Shown here in pieces: positions 10,058 through 20,472 of a stretch of DNA of 60,441 nucleotides. The first letter of the stretch is position 1. Each line of letters opens with the position of its first letter. Position numbers and translations under genes: made by a program. The DNA lies in assembly GCA_029227175.1 (NCBI GenBank), contig JAQXZK010000153.1, positions 1 to 60,441 of the forward strand. The letters are read 5' to 3'. The DNA comes from Bacteroidales bacterium (GTDB taxonomy: Bacteria > Bacteroidota > Bacteroidia > Bacteroidales > Bacteroidaceae). The notes beneath the pieces were generated by a model. That model was not told where the DNA came from and searched no databases. It saw nothing but the letters and a program-made list of their open reading frames with translations.

Positions 10058-11448
10058 AAATCACTTGCTTTATTCCTTCTGCAGGCGAAGGTAAGGAACA
10101 GACCATTGAAAGTCTTAGGTCAACCGGATTGGTTGCCGGAATTTATGAGTTGGATACATTGGTCTCAAGTAGTGCAATCAAGGAAATTGCCTCAAAGGCC
10201 AATAGTGAGTATACGTTGGTTTATACAAAGCCGACAGAACTAAAACTGGGACTCTTTGCATTGGAGCGTATGGCTTGTGTCATGGATGATAGTCAGGCTG
10301 GTATGGTTTATGCTGACCATTACCAGTTGAGAGAGGGGATTCTGTCCAATGCGCCGGTGATTGATTATCAGTTCGGCTCATTGCGTGATGATTTTGATTT
10401 TGGCTCAGTGTTGTTCTTTGCGACTGGTGCGTTGAAGGATGCGGTGAGTAGGATGAAACAGAATTATTTGTTCGCCGGATTGTACGATCTGCGTTTGAAG
10501 TTGAGCCAAAGGTATTCACTTGTGCACATCAACGAATATCTTTATACAGAGGTAGAGAAGGATCTTCGCAAGAGCGGACAGAAGTTGTTCGACTATGTTG
10601 ATCCGAAGAACAGAAACCGTCAGATTGAGATGGAGCAGGCAGTTACAGAACACCTGAAGGAAATCAATGGCTTTCTGCCTCCGCAGTTTACGCACATAGA
10701 CTTTGATGCCGATTGTTTTGAGTATGAGGCAAGTGTGATAATTCCTGTCAGGAATCGCATTCGTACCATCCGCGATGCGATTAACTCTGTACTGAGCCAG
10801 AAAACGTCGTTTAAGTTCAATTTGATAGTCATAGACAATCATTCGACGGATGGTACGACAGAGGCCATTGATGAATACAAAGACGATCGTCTGATACATA
10901 TCGTGCCGGAACGCACAGATTTGGGAATTGGTGGTTGTTGGAATGTTGGTGTGCATCATCCGAAGTGTGGCAAGTTTGTTGTCCAATTGGACAGCGATGA
11001 TGTGTACAAGGATGAAAATACGCTGACCACGATGGTGAATGCTTTCTATGAGCAGAACTGTGCAATGGTTGTTGGCACTTACATGATGACTAACTTCAAT
11101 ATGGAGATGATAGCTCCGGGTATTATCGACCACAAGGAATGGACGCCTGAAAATGGCCGTAACAATGCTTTACGCATCAACGGGTTAGGAGCTCCTCGGG
11201 CATTCTATACTCCGCTACTTCGTCAAATAAATCTGCCCAACACGAGTTACGGAGAGGACTATGCACTGGGTCTGAATTTTTCTCGCAATTATCAGATAGG
11301 TCGGGTCTATGATGTTGTTTATCTCTGCCGCCGTTGGGAAGACAATAGTGATGCATCGTTGAGCATCGAAAGGCAGAATGCCAATAATTTATATAAGGAC
11401 CGAATACGTACTTGGGAATTACAGGCACGTGTTGCTAAAAATAAATGA
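10054..11448 (+). CDS. family 2 glycosyltransferase with an extra N-terminal domain
   Basis: 464 residues, ATGA overlap with the gene before and with the gene after. The C-terminal half (from about residue 228) is a clear GT-A domain: [19 protein letters not shown], and the metal-binding LDSDD near residue 314. The first 200 residues look like a degenerate second GT-like or Rossmann domain ([20 protein letters not shown]). There is no signal peptide or membrane segment, so it is cytoplasmic. Its donor and acceptor are unknown. A biosynthetic enzyme inside a degradation operon is unusual; it may act together with the DUF4922-SpoIID protein to which it is translationally coupled. Confidence 0.83.
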   Translation: MKITCFIPSAGEGKEQTIESLRSTGLVAGIYELDTLVSSSAIKEIASKANSEYTLVYTKPTELKLGLFALERMACVMDDSQAGMVYADHYQLREGILSNAPVIDYQFGSLRDDFDFGSVLFFATGALKDAVSRMKQNYLFAGLYDLRLKLSQRYSLVHINEYLYTEVEKDLRKSGQKLFDYVDPKNRNRQIEMEQAVTEHLKEINGFLPPQFTHIDFDADCFEYEASVIIPVRNRIRTIRDAINSVLSQKTSFKFNLIVIDNHSTDGTTEAIDEYKDDRLIHIVPERTDLGIGGCWNVGVHHPKCGKFVVQLDSDDVYKDENTLTTMVNAFYEQNCAMVVGTYMMTNFNMEMIAPGIIDHKEWTPENGRNNALRINGLGAPRAFYTPLLRQINLPNTSYGEDYALGLNFSRNYQIGRVYDVVYLCRRWEDNSDASLSIERQNANNLYKDRIRTWELQARVAKNK

Positions 11449-13646
11449 GTGATATGACGGTTTCAGAATCAGTCAATGCATTGTTTGAAAGACAATTGAA
11501 GAATTGGGCTACAGCTGCCAGCGGCTTTGCAGCCCTGGAGAATGTTCGCATCAAGTATGTAGAGGTTGGACCTCGTAAGGAACAGTACAAGGTTCAGTAC
11601 AATCCTGCGCGTATAGTTTCAAGCGGAGCAAAGGTAGACTCGAAGTCCATTCGCGAGCGCAAATGCTTCTTGTGTGCAGCCAATCGCCCTCAGGAGCAGG
11701 AAGGAATTCCTGTACTTGGGAGATATGAGATTCTTCTCAATCCATTTCCTATATTCCCTCATCATTTGACGATTCCTGAAATCAGCCACACTCCACAGCG
11801 CATCAAGGAGCGAATCTCCGATATGTTGCTTTTGGCACAGATGTTGCCGGACTATACCTTATTCTACAATGGCCCCAAGTGTGGTGCTTCTGCTCCTGAC
11901 CATTTTCATTTTCAGGCCGGTAATAAGGGCTTTATGTCTTTGGACGCTGTTGTTGATAAGGATTTGGATGAGTCGAAGAGCATAGCCAGGATTGGGACGG
12001 CCTTTGTTGTGTCTTTGGAGGATAAGGAATACCTGAATGCCTTTGTGCTTCGGACACAGCAGGTGGACGATGCATCTGCTTTGTTCCGATTAGTATATAA
12101 GGCGATGGAGCAGTGCCTTCCCGGTGAGGAAGAGCCGATGATGAATCTTCTTGCGTTTTATAATGTAGTGCGGGAGGACTGGTCTGTGGTAATTCTTCCG
12201 AGAGCCAAGCATCGTCCGGATTGCTATTTTGCCGAGGGGAAAGGGAGATTGTTGAGCAGTCCCGCAAGTGTAGATCTTGGAGGTGTCTTCATTACCCCGG
12301 TAGAGGCAGATTTTGACAAGATAACCGGTGAACATATCGCACAGATTCTTCAAGAATGTTGTATTTGTACCCCAAAAAAGGAATTGCTTGTGGAGTGTAT
12401 TCGCGGGGAGATGCAAAAGGAACCTACTGTCTCAGTTGGAATCATGAGCGGTCAGGACGTCAAGGTAAGCTATCATCTTGATGGGACGTTTACGTTGCAC
12501 GATGTGACGATTGGCAAGAAATTCCATTGGGAACGTAAAGAAGACCAGCGATTCTATGGTTTGTTGACGTTCGTAAGAGAGGGTAATGAACTGACGGCAG
12601 TTAATGTCTTGCCTGTCGAGGAATACCTGCTTTCGGTCATCAGCAGCGAAATGAGTGCGCATGCGTCTATGGAGTTACTGAAGGCTCATGCTGTTATTTC
12701 GCGCAGCTGGTTGTTGGCCAATCTGCGTTCGCTTAAGGAGAATGAATCCTGTAGCCAGGAAGTCGAGACTCACCAGCCCAATGCGAGCGTTATGGAGGGA
12801 AAAATCACTGATTCGGAAGGCCTGAGCTGGTACGAGAGAGACGGTCATACGCTTTATGATGTGTGTGCCGATGACCACTGTCAGCGTTATCAGGGTATTA
12901 CGAGACAGACTACCTCGACCGTTCGCACTGCGGTACGTGCTACACGTGGGGAGGTGTTAGTCTATGACAATAAGATATGTGATGCCCGTTTCTCTAAAAC
13001 ATGTGGAGGAATCATGGAAGAGTTCTCTACTTGCTGGTCTGCAGAGGGAAAGTATCCTTATCTCGTTGGCAAGTTTGATAACGAGCAGGGTGATACTGCC
13101 GTCATCCCCAATTTGAGTATCGAGGAGGAGGCTGAGAAGTGGATTCGCTCTGCTCCCCCTTCATTCTGTAATACGCGTGATAAGCGAGTTCTTGCTCAGG
13201 TGTTGAACAATTACGATCAGGAAACGCAGGATTTCTATCGCTGGAAAGTAATTTATTCTCAGGAAGAAGTTCGCTCGTTGGTTAAGGAGCGCACCGGTAT
13301 TGACTTTGGTGAGATTATCGACTTACAGCCTGTACAACGTGGAACGAGTGGGCGTATGTTGAAGTTGCGCATTGTGGGAACCAAACACGTTTCCGTCATC
13401 GGAAAGGAACTGGAGATACGTCGTACGCTATCCAAGAGCCATTTGTACAGTTCTGCGTTTGTAGTAGACAAGTTGGATGTCAATGCTGAAGGCATTCCTC
13501 AAACCTTCATCCTTACCGGGGCTGGATGGGGGCATGGAGTGGGATTGTGCCAGATTGGTGCTGCCGTGATGGCTGACCGGGGGTATACATACAGGCAGAT
13601 ACTTGCACATTACTTCCCCGGTGCAAAGTTGGAAACTCGATATTAA
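11445..13646 (+). CDS. DUF4922 (HIT-like nucleotidyltransferase) fused to SpoIID/LytB domain
   Basis: 733 residues, start overlapping the previous stop. Residues 1 to about 310 are a DUF4922-type region related to ATP adenylyltransferase/GalT-like proteins: a CFLC zinc-type pair near residue 74, PHHLTIP near 106 and the HIT-like HFHFQ near 152. Residues from about 330 to 733 are a SpoIID/LytB domain: [13 protein letters not shown] near 390, AHAVISRSW near 412, TCGG near 518 and [13 protein letters not shown] near 692. SpoIID proteins cleave peptide-free glycan strands and are normally exported, yet no signal peptide or membrane anchor is visible here. That suggests cytoplasmic action on imported fragments, or export by an unseen route. 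Confidence 0.85.
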   Translation: MSDMTVSESVNALFERQLKNWATAASGFAALENVRIKYVEVGPRKEQYKVQYNPARIVSSGAKVDSKSIRERKCFLCAANRPQEQEGIPVLGRYEILLNPFPIFPHHLTIPEISHTPQRIKERISDMLLLAQMLPDYTLFYNGPKCGASAPDHFHFQAGNKGFMSLDAVVDKDLDESKSIARIGTAFVVSLEDKEYLNAFVLRTQQVDDASALFRLVYKAMEQCLPGEEEPMMNLLAFYNVVREDWSVVILPRAKHRPDCYFAEGKGRLLSSPASVDLGGVFITPVEADFDKITGEHIAQILQECCICTPKKELLVECIRGEMQKEPTVSVGIMSGQDVKVSYHLDGTFTLHDVTIGKKFHWERKEDQRFYGLLTFVREGNELTAVNVLPVEEYLLSVISSEMSAHASMELLKAHAVISRSWLLANLRSLKENESCSQEVETHQPNASVMEGKITDSEGLSWYERDGHTLYDVCADDHCQRYQGITRQTTSTVRTAVRATRGEVLVYDNKICDARFSKTCGGIMEEFSTCWSAEGKYPYLVGKFDNEQGDTAVIPNLSIEEEAEKWIRSAPPSFCNTRDKRVLAQVLNNYDQETQDFYRWKVIYSQEEVRSLVKERTGIDFGEIIDLQPVQRGTSGRMLKLRIVGTKHVSVIGKELEIRRTLSKSHLYSSAFVVDKLDVNAEGIPQTFILTGAGWGHGVGLCQIGAAVMADRGYTYRQILAHYFPGAKLETRY

Positions 13647-13667
13647 AGAACATAAAGCAATAAGAAC

Positions 13668-14993
13668 ATGATGACAAAGAATACCAATCCGTGGTTTTGG
13701 ATACCGACACTTTACTTTGCTGAGGGTATACCTTATTTTATTGTAAATAATATCTCCGTGATGATGTTGACAAAAATGGGAGTTCCTAATGGCGAAATGG
13801 CTCTGTTTACCAGTTTGCTATATCTGCCATGGACAATCAAACCTTTTTGGTGCCCATTTGTGGACATATTAAAGACGAAACGGTGGTGGATTCTCACTAT
13901 GCAGTTGTTGATGAGCGTGGCTTTCATCCTGACAACGCTGACAATCCCTCATCCCACGCCGGAAATGATAGCAGCCACGGGCACACCTGTCAGTATGTTT
14001 ACCATTACTTTGGTTCTGTTTGTCATTACGGCATTTGCATCGGCTACTCATGACATTGCGGCTGATGGCTTTTACATGCTGGCGTTGTCTCAGAAGAACC
14101 AGGCTGCTTTTGTCGGCATTCGAAGCACCTTCTACCGCTTGTCTTCCATCTTTGGACAAGGTGCGCTGGTATTCATTGCCGGTGTCGTTGAGTCCAAAAC
14201 TCAGGACATTCCTTTGTCGTGGGTTGTAACAATGGGCGTGACATCTGTAATGTTCTGTTTGGTGACGTTGTATCACACCTTCTTCTGTCCGAAACCGGTT
14301 GATGATTGTGCGCATTTGAGCCAGGTCGAAACGGGCAGTAAGGCAAAAGCAATCTTCATGGAGTTTGGTCGCACCTTTGCAACCTATTTCAAGAAAGGTG
14401 GAATACTGTTAGCGATTCTTTTTATGCTGCTTTATCGTTTGCCGGAAGCATTCCTTCTTAAGATGTGTGTCCCATTTTTGGTCGCTGATGTCACGAAGGG
14501 CGGCTTGGGTCTTTCTACCTCTGAGGTAGGTCTTGTCTATGGAACCATTGGAGTTTTGTTCCTCACCATTGGTGGCATCATCGGTGGTTTGTTCGCTTCA
14601 AAGGTGGGTCTGAAGAAGTCTATCTGGTGGATGGCAGCCTGCATGACACTTCCTTGTTTGACGTTTGTCTATCTGGCCTTGTTCCAACCTTCCAACGTGA
14701 TTCTGATAAGTATTGCAGTAGCGATAGAACAGTTTGGTTATGGCTTTGGTTTTACTGCCTATATGCTTTACATGATGTACTTCTCTGAAGGTGAGTTCAA
14801 GACTTCGCATTATGCTATCTGCACCGCTTTCATGGCACTTAGCATGATGATTCCGGGCATGTTTGCCGGTTACTTGCAAGAAGCGTTGGGTTATGCCAAT
14901 TTCTTCTGGATGGTTATTGCCTGTTGCTTGGCAACAGTTGTGGTTACCTTCTTTGCAGACAAGAAAATCAGTCCAGACTATGGTCGTAAGTAA
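13668..14993 (+). CDS. ampG: AmpG-family muropeptide permease (MFS)
   Basis: 441 residues with about 12 hydrophobic segments. The N-terminus (WFWIPTLYFAEGIPY) and the SATHDIAADGFYM segment near residue 125 are characteristic of AmpG-like MFS permeases, which import GlcNAc-anhydroMurNAc peptides or related wall fragments. It lies 21 bases after the SpoIID gene and 19 bases before the second namZ, inside the salvage operon, which supports this role. Bacteroidetes AmpG homologues are diverse, so the preferred substrate (anhydro-disaccharide, disaccharide or peptide) is open. Confidence 0.87.
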   Translation: MMTKNTNPWFWIPTLYFAEGIPYFIVNNISVMMLTKMGVPNGEMALFTSLLYLPWTIKPFWCPFVDILKTKRWWILTMQLLMSVAFILTTLTIPHPTPEMIAATGTPVSMFTITLVLFVITAFASATHDIAADGFYMLALSQKNQAAFVGIRSTFYRLSSIFGQGALVFIAGVVESKTQDIPLSWVVTMGVTSVMFCLVTLYHTFFCPKPVDDCAHLSQVETGSKAKAIFMEFGRTFATYFKKGGILLAILFMLLYRLPEAFLLKMCVPFLVADVTKGGLGLSTSEVGLVYGTIGVLFLTIGGIIGGLFASKVGLKKSIWWMAACMTLPCLTFVYLALFQPSNVILISIAVAIEQFGYGFGFTAYMLYMMYFSEGEFKTSHYAICTAFMALSMMIPGMFAGYLQEALGYANFFWMVIACCLATVVVTFFADKKISPDYGRK

Positions 14994-15012
14994 TAAAGAA
15001 AAGAGTTCTGTC

Positions 15013-16257
15013 ATGAGAAGGATGTTGTTTCTTTCCCTATTCGTTGGGTTGAGTATTTGTGCTGTTCAGGCACAGAAGATACGTGTCAAGACCGGTATAG
15101 AGGTCTTGAAGGAAATGAATTTCAGACCATTGGAAGGAAAACGTGTCGGACTGATTACCACGCCAACTGGTGTTGACAATCAACTGGTTTCTGACATTGA
15201 TATCCTGGCTGCTGCACCGAATGTGAATCTCGTGGCTTTGTTCGGCCCGGAACATGGGGTACGTGGTAATGCGCATGCCGGTGATGCTGTCAATGATAAC
15301 ATCGACAAGGAGACCGGTCTTCCCATCCGTTCATTGTACGGAAAGACAAGGAAGGCGACTCCGGAGATGTTGGCTGATATCGACGTGCTCGTATATGATA
15401 TCCAGGACAATGGTTGTCGTTCGTTTACGTTCATCAGTTCAATGGGACTCGCGATGGAGGCAGCCGCAGAGAATGGTAAGGAATTTATCGTGCTTGACCG
15501 TCCCAATCCTTTGGGTGGGCTCAAGATTGAGGGTAATATAGTGGATGATGATTGCATCTCTTTTGTCAGCCAGTTTAAGATTCCCTATATCTACGGTCTC
15601 ACCTGTGGCGAACTTGCCACGCTTCTCAATGAAGAGGGAATGTTGAAGGGTGGCGTGAAGTGTGATTTGAAGGTCATTAAGATGAAAGGGTGGAAGCGTT
15701 CAATGGATTATACGCAGACTGGTCTGCCTTGGATTCCGTCTTCTCCGCATGTACCTCATAATGATTCCTCGTTTTATTATCCTGCCAGTGGCATCCTGGG
15801 TGAGTTTGGCTATATCAGTATCGGTGTTGGTTACACTATCCCATTCCAGATGTTTGCTGCTCCTTGGATAAAGGCAGACGAAATGGCTGAAGCAATGAAC
15901 CGCTTGCAAATCCCTGGTGTGATTTTCCGCCCCATTTATGCGAAACCTTTCTACAGTGTTTTTGCGGGTAAGCAGATTGAAGGGGTTCAAATGCATGTGA
16001 CAGATTTCCGACAGGCTCCGCTTACTGCCATCAATTTCCTTTTCATGCAGGAGGAGGGTCGGCTCTATCCGGATCATAAGGTGTTTGAAAAGGCAGATAA
16101 GAGTCGCTACCGTATGTTCGACATCGTCTGTGGTTCCAAGTATATCCGCGAACAGTTCTCCAAGAACCATTTGTGGAGCGACATCGAGCCATTCTGGAAC
16201 AAGGATGTGCAGGCTTTCCGTGCTTTATCCAAGAAATATTACCTATATCGAAAGTGA
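15013..16257 (+). CDS. namZ: second NamZ-type exo-beta-N-acetylmuramidase (DUF1343), secreted
   Basis: 414 residues from the ATG at 15013, chosen because a signal peptide follows at once (MRRMLFLSLFVGLSICAVQAQ). The frame is open further upstream inside ampG but that part is a shadow. It has the same family motifs as the first copy: FGPEHGVRG near residue 77-85, DIQDNGCRSFTF near 133 and DRPNPLGG near 163. Unlike the first copy it has no lipobox and should be soluble in the periplasm or secreted. Two paralogues in one operon suggest different locations or different substrates, such as free disaccharide versus polymer ends. Confidence 0.9.
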   Translation: MRRMLFLSLFVGLSICAVQAQKIRVKTGIEVLKEMNFRPLEGKRVGLITTPTGVDNQLVSDIDILAAAPNVNLVALFGPEHGVRGNAHAGDAVNDNIDKETGLPIRSLYGKTRKATPEMLADIDVLVYDIQDNGCRSFTFISSMGLAMEAAAENGKEFIVLDRPNPLGGLKIEGNIVDDDCISFVSQFKIPYIYGLTCGELATLLNEEGMLKGGVKCDLKVIKMKGWKRSMDYTQTGLPWIPSSPHVPHNDSSFYYPASGILGEFGYISIGVGYTIPFQMFAAPWIKADEMAEAMNRLQIPGVIFRPIYAKPFYSVFAGKQIEGVQMHVTDFRQAPLTAINFLFMQEEGRLYPDHKVFEKADKSRYRMFDIVCGSKYIREQFSKNHLWSDIEPFWNKDVQAFRALSKKYYLYRK

Positions 16258-16306
16258 AATAAGCGGAGGTCGAGGCCTTTGCTAATCCTAACGAAATACA
16301 AACCAA

Positions 16307-19273
16307 ATGAAAAACATCCAGGGTTTTCTTCAGGAAATCAGTGAAATCATTCCACAGGAGCGACTTTATACCGATGAATTGCGTCGTCTGGCCTGGGGAA
16401 CCGATGCCAGTTTCTATCGTCTTATTCCACAGATTGTAGTACGCAGTGAGACCGAGAAAGAAATCTCGGAGTTGCTTCGTTTAGCCAATAAGTATGAGTT
16501 ACCGGTCACGTTCCGTGCTGCCGGGACCAGTCTCTCCGGACAGAGTATCAGTGACAGCGTTTTAATTGTGGCCGGAAAACATTGGGAACAGTACCGTATC
16601 AGTGAAGACGGCTCCCGGGTCACATTGCAACCCGGTATCATAGGCAGTAAGGTTAATGACTATCTGAAGCCTTACGGCCGCAAGTTTGGCCCTGACCCGG
16701 CGAGCATCAAGAGTGCGATGGTCGGAGGTATTGTGATGAACAACGCCTCGGGTATGAACTGCGGTATTCATGCGAATAGTGACCGCATGCTACGTTCTGT
16801 ACGCCTTGTCTTGGCTGACGGCACGCGCCTGGATACGGCAGACGAGGTTAGCCGTGCTTCTTTTGCTGCTACCCACACCTCTCTGATTGCGGGTATAGAG
16901 GCTATCCGTGACGAGATTCGCCGCAATGAACCACTCCGCCGTCGCATACAGCACAAATATGCCATCAAGAACGTGACCGGATTGAACCTGTTGCCATTCC
17001 TCCGCTTTGATGATCCATTAGAGATCATCGCACATCTGATGGTTGGGTCTGAAGGTACTTTGGCATTCATGAGTGAGGTAACGATGGATACCTTGCCGAA
17101 CCAGCCCTACAAGGCTACGGCTATGCTCTACTTCAAGACGATTCGGGATGCGTGCCGTGCTGTTGTGAAATTGAAAGCTCTTACTTCGGTTGAGGAAGCA
17201 CAGATTAAGGCAGATACCTCGTTGGGAGAGAACGAACGATTCATTAAGGCCGGAGAGGCCGCTTTGGTACAGAGTGCTGAGATGCTGGATTGGAAATCCC
17301 TGTCATCGGTGGAAGACCCATTGTATGTTCAATACGTATCCGAGGTCGGACGTTCAAAGGCAGAAGGTCTTACGGCCCTATTGACGGAGACGAAGGCTTT
17401 CTCTCCGGAGGCGTTGCAAGAGAATATAAAAGCGATGACCGAGGCCTTGAGTGAATTTGACTTATATGTTCCCGTGTCTTTCACGCAAGACCCGGAGGTC
17501 TATGGTAAGTTCTGGGCTATCCGCAGTGGAATCTTCCCTTCTGTCGGCGGTACTCGTGAACCGGGTACAACCTGCTTGATAGAGGATGTTGCTTTCCAAG
17601 TAGAAGACCTCCCCCATGCGACCGAAGAACTTCAGCAACTCATTGCGCGTCATGGATATGACGATGCCTGCATCTATGGGCATGCTTTGGAAGGGAATTA
17701 TCATTTCATCATTAACCAATATTTTAACGACGACCAGGAGGTGGCTCGATACGAGCGGCTCATGAATGACGTGAAGGCCTTGGTGGTCGACAAGTATGAC
17801 GGTTCGTTGAAGGCGGAACATGGTACAGGACGTAATATGGCTCCATTCGTCCGGCAGGAATGGGGTGAGGAGGCTTATGATATCATGTGCCGCATCAAAC
17901 GTCTGTTTGACCCGAAGGGATTGCTCAATCCCGGTGTCATCATTAACGAAGACCCTCATTGTTACCTGAAGAACTTCAAGCCTCTTCCCATGATTTTTGA
18001 CGAACTGAAGGAGAAGATCCTGCGCGGTGAGGAACTCGATGAGGAAGAACGGGCGTTGGTAAAGGTCGACAAGTGCATCGAGTGCGGTTTCTGCGAGGTG
18101 AACTGTGTCACCTGTGGTTTCAGTCTCTCGTCCCGTCAGCGCATCGTCATCCAGCGGGAACTGGCCCGGTTGCGTCAGGAAGGGAGTGACGCCAAGCGCC
18201 TGGCCTTGCTCGAAAAGCAATACCGTTATTTAGGCAATGAGACTTGTGCCGGTGACGGTCTCTGCTCTATGTCCTGTCCGATGGGGATCAACGTGGGAGA
18301 CCTGACACATTATGTGAGGCGGCAGGCATTGCCACCAGAAAGTGTGGGATATCGCGTCGGTCGTTTGGCAGCCAGACATTTGCATGGCGTCAAGAACGGA
18401 CTTCGCCCGGTGCTTTGGCTGGCTGACTCGGCTCATGCTGTCTTGGGTACTAAGGCGATGACGGGTATTGCCAAGGGGCTGCATTACATGGGTGTTCCTT
18501 TGTGGAATCCGGCAATGCCAAAGGCCTTCCGTGTGAAGCCTTTGTCCCAGTCTCCCGAGGCTGACAAGGTGGTTTACTTCCCCAGTTGTATCAATCAGGC
18601 TATGGGCAATGCCAAGCATGCTCCTTACAAGCAGTCATTGGTTACTGAGATGACAGACCTGTTGCAGAAGGCCGGCTATGAGGTTATCTATCCGGAAAAC
18701 ATGGATTCATTGTGCTGCGGTACGATATGGGAGAGCAAGGGAATGCCCGACCTGGCCAATCAGAAGGTACACGAATTGGAGGAGGCATTGTGGAAGGCGA
18801 GCCAGGGTGGACGTTATCCGGTTCTCTGTGACCAGAGTCCTTGTCTGCACCGTATGCGTCAGCACATTCGGAAGATGCACCTGTACGAGCCGGTAGAGTT
18901 CATCTGGACCTATTTGAAGGAACGGCTTATCTTCCATCCCAAAAACGAGGCTGTTGCTGTCCATATCACATGCTCTATGCGTGAGATGGGACTTGGCGGT
19001 ATGCTGGTGGATTTGGCCCAGCTCTGCACCAATAAGCCGGTACTCGTGCCTGACGGCGTGGGCTGTTGTGCCTTTGCCGGTGATAGGGGCTTTACCCATC
19101 CGGAGGTCAATGCCTACGCGCTTCGCAAGTTGCGCCCACAGATAGAGGAGGCTCAAATATCTGTAGGCTATAGCAACAGCCGCACGTGCGAAATAGGCCT
19201 TACCGTCAACGCTGGCATCCCATACGTCAGCATTGCCTATCTGGTCAATGAGTGTACGACTCGAAAATCTTAA
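16307..19273 (+). CDS. FAD- and Fe-S-containing D-lactate dehydrogenase-like oxidoreductase
   Basis: 988 residues. The N-terminal FAD_binding_4 domain has PVTFRAAGTSLSGQS near residue 65 and the FAD-oxidase C domain follows to about residue 540. Two cysteine clusters for 4Fe-4S centres come next (CIECGFCEVNC near 590, CAGDGLCSMSCP near 646), then two CCG-type domains (CCGTIWESKG near 804, GCCAFAGDRG near 919). This architecture belongs to large membrane-associated D-lactate or glycolate dehydrogenases feeding the quinone pool. MurQ, three genes on, releases D-lactate from MurNAc-6-phosphate, so oxidation of that D-lactate to pyruvate is the most likely role. Glycolate or another 2-hydroxy acid remains possible. 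Confidence 0.85.
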   Translation: MKNIQGFLQEISEIIPQERLYTDELRRLAWGTDASFYRLIPQIVVRSETEKEISELLRLANKYELPVTFRAAGTSLSGQSISDSVLIVAGKHWEQYRISEDGSRVTLQPGIIGSKVNDYLKPYGRKFGPDPASIKSAMVGGIVMNNASGMNCGIHANSDRMLRSVRLVLADGTRLDTADEVSRASFAATHTSLIAGIEAIRDEIRRNEPLRRRIQHKYAIKNVTGLNLLPFLRFDDPLEIIAHLMVGSEGTLAFMSEVTMDTLPNQPYKATAMLYFKTIRDACRAVVKLKALTSVEEAQIKADTSLGENERFIKAGEAALVQSAEMLDWKSLSSVEDPLYVQYVSEVGRSKAEGLTALLTETKAFSPEALQENIKAMTEALSEFDLYVPVSFTQDPEVYGKFWAIRSGIFPSVGGTREPGTTCLIEDVAFQVEDLPHATEELQQLIARHGYDDACIYGHALEGNYHFIINQYFNDDQEVARYERLMNDVKALVVDKYDGSLKAEHGTGRNMAPFVRQEWGEEAYDIMCRIKRLFDPKGLLNPGVIINEDPHCYLKNFKPLPMIFDELKEKILRGEELDEEERALVKVDKCIECGFCEVNCVTCGFSLSSRQRIVIQRELARLRQEGSDAKRLALLEKQYRYLGNETCAGDGLCSMSCPMGINVGDLTHYVRRQALPPESVGYRVGRLAARHLHGVKNGLRPVLWLADSAHAVLGTKAMTGIAKGLHYMGVPLWNPAMPKAFRVKPLSQSPEADKVVYFPSCINQAMGNAKHAPYKQSLVTEMTDLLQKAGYEVIYPENMDSLCCGTIWESKGMPDLANQKVHELEEALWKASQGGRYPVLCDQSPCLHRMRQHIRKMHLYEPVEFIWTYLKERLIFHPKNEAVAVHITCSMREMGLGGMLVDLAQLCTNKPVLVPDGVGCCAFAGDRGFTHPEVNAYALRKLRPQIEEAQISVGYSNSRTCEIGLTVNAGIPYVSIAYLVNECTTRKS

Positions 19274-19293
19274 ACCAAACAACACATTGTCCA

Positions 19294-20472
19294 ATGAAAC
19301 GTATTCAAGCACTTGATATCTTACGCGGCATAACCATTGCGGGTATGTTGCTTGTTAACAATCCTGGCAGCTGGTCTTATATATATGCACCATTGCGTCA
19401 TGCCGAGTGGAACGGACTGACTCCCACAGACCTCGTGTTCCCCTTTTTCATGTTCATCATGGGTATCTCGACCTATATAAGCCTGCGTAAGTATGACTTT
19501 GCTTACAGTCATGCTACTGCCAGGAAGATACTCCGCCGCACGGCTGTCATTTTTCTGGTAGGTGTTGCTGTGGGCTGGTTTTCCCGCTTTTGCAATTACT
19601 GGCATCATGCCAATCCGGATTTAGGCTTCTGGGGCTGTTTGTGGGAAGCTTCGTGGACCTTCGATCGTATGCGCATTTTGGGTGTCTTGCAGCGCCTTGC
19701 TTTGTGCTATGGTGTGGTATCTATTTTGGCCATTACGGTCAAGCATCGTTATTTCCCTTATATCATGGCAACGCTCCTGCTTGGCTATGCTGTTCTTCTA
19801 CTCGGTTTCGATGGATATGTATACGACGGAAGTGTGAATATTTTGGGTCGTGTGGATGCTGCTATCCTTACACCGGCTCACATGTATAAAGACCATAGCA
19901 TTGAGCCGGAGGGACTCCTCAGCACTTTGCCTTCCATTGCTCATGTCATGCTTGGCTTCTGCGTGGGGCGCATGATGTTGCAATGTCGGGAGGATGTTTC
20001 TGCCCAAGCCCCAGGACCTGATTATGGTCGCCTGATGCTGAATCTCTTTATTGTTGGAACCATACTTCTCTTTGCCGGTTTTCTGCTTAGTTATGGGTTG
20101 CCCATCAACAAGAAAATCTGGTCTCCGACTTTTGTGCTTGTCACCTGCGGCTTCGCGTCTTCTGCATTGGCATTACTCATTTGGGTGATTGACGTGAGGG
20201 GTTGGAAACGGTGGAGTGTTTTCTTCGAGTCATTCGGTGTCAATCCGCTATTCATGTATATCATGGGGAGTGTCTTGGCCATTCTCTTGGGGGCCGTGCG
20301 TCTCCCTTGGGGTGATGCGACAATGAGTATCCACAACATTCTTTACAAGGAGTGTCTTGCTCCTGTCTTCGGACAGGTTGGCGGTTCGCTGGCCTACGCC
20401 TTGTTGTTCGATGTCCTTGTGTGGTGCATCGGTTATCCGCTGTATAAACGTAAAATATATATAAAGATATGA
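19294..20472 (+). CDS. murT: MurT-like MurNAc transporter (DUF5009, acyltransferase-fold membrane protein)
   Basis: 392 residues from the ATG at 19294; the frame opens upstream inside the previous gene but the conserved start is MKRIQALDILRG. About ten hydrophobic segments, with the family pattern MLLVNNPGSW, TDLVFPFFMFIMG and GVLQRLALCYG. The family is DUF5009, related to heparan-alpha-glucosaminide N-acetyltransferase. In Tannerella forsythia a member named MurT is the inner-membrane MurNAc transporter encoded next to murK and murQ. The same order is seen here, with an ATGA overlap into the kinase gene. An acetyltransferase role cannot be excluded from sequence alone. Confidence 0.82.
   Translation: MKRIQALDILRGITIAGMLLVNNPGSWSYIYAPLRHAEWNGLTPTDLVFPFFMFIMGISTYISLRKYDFAYSHATARKILRRTAVIFLVGVAVGWFSRFCNYWHHANPDLGFWGCLWEASWTFDRMRILGVLQRLALCYGVVSILAITVKHRYFPYIMATLLLGYAVLLLGFDGYVYDGSVNILGRVDAAILTPAHMYKDHSIEPEGLLSTLPSIAHVMLGFCVGRMMLQCREDVSAQAPGPDYGRLMLNLFIVGTILLFAGFLLSYGLPINKKIWSPTFVLVTCGFASSALALLIWVIDVRGWKRWSVFFESFGVNPLFMYIMGSVLAILLGAVRLPWGDATMSIHNILYKECLAPVFGQVGGSLAYALLFDVLVWCIGYPLYKRKIYIKI

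Noticed and set aside
10516-11133. 205-codon minus-strand frame inside the glycosyltransferase gene
   Set aside because: Shadow of a conserved GT2 domain on the plus strand.
19252-19293. Upstream start for the murT-like gene inside the dehydrogenase gene
   Set aside because: The added residues are the out-of-frame end of the previous gene and do not match the family's N-terminus.
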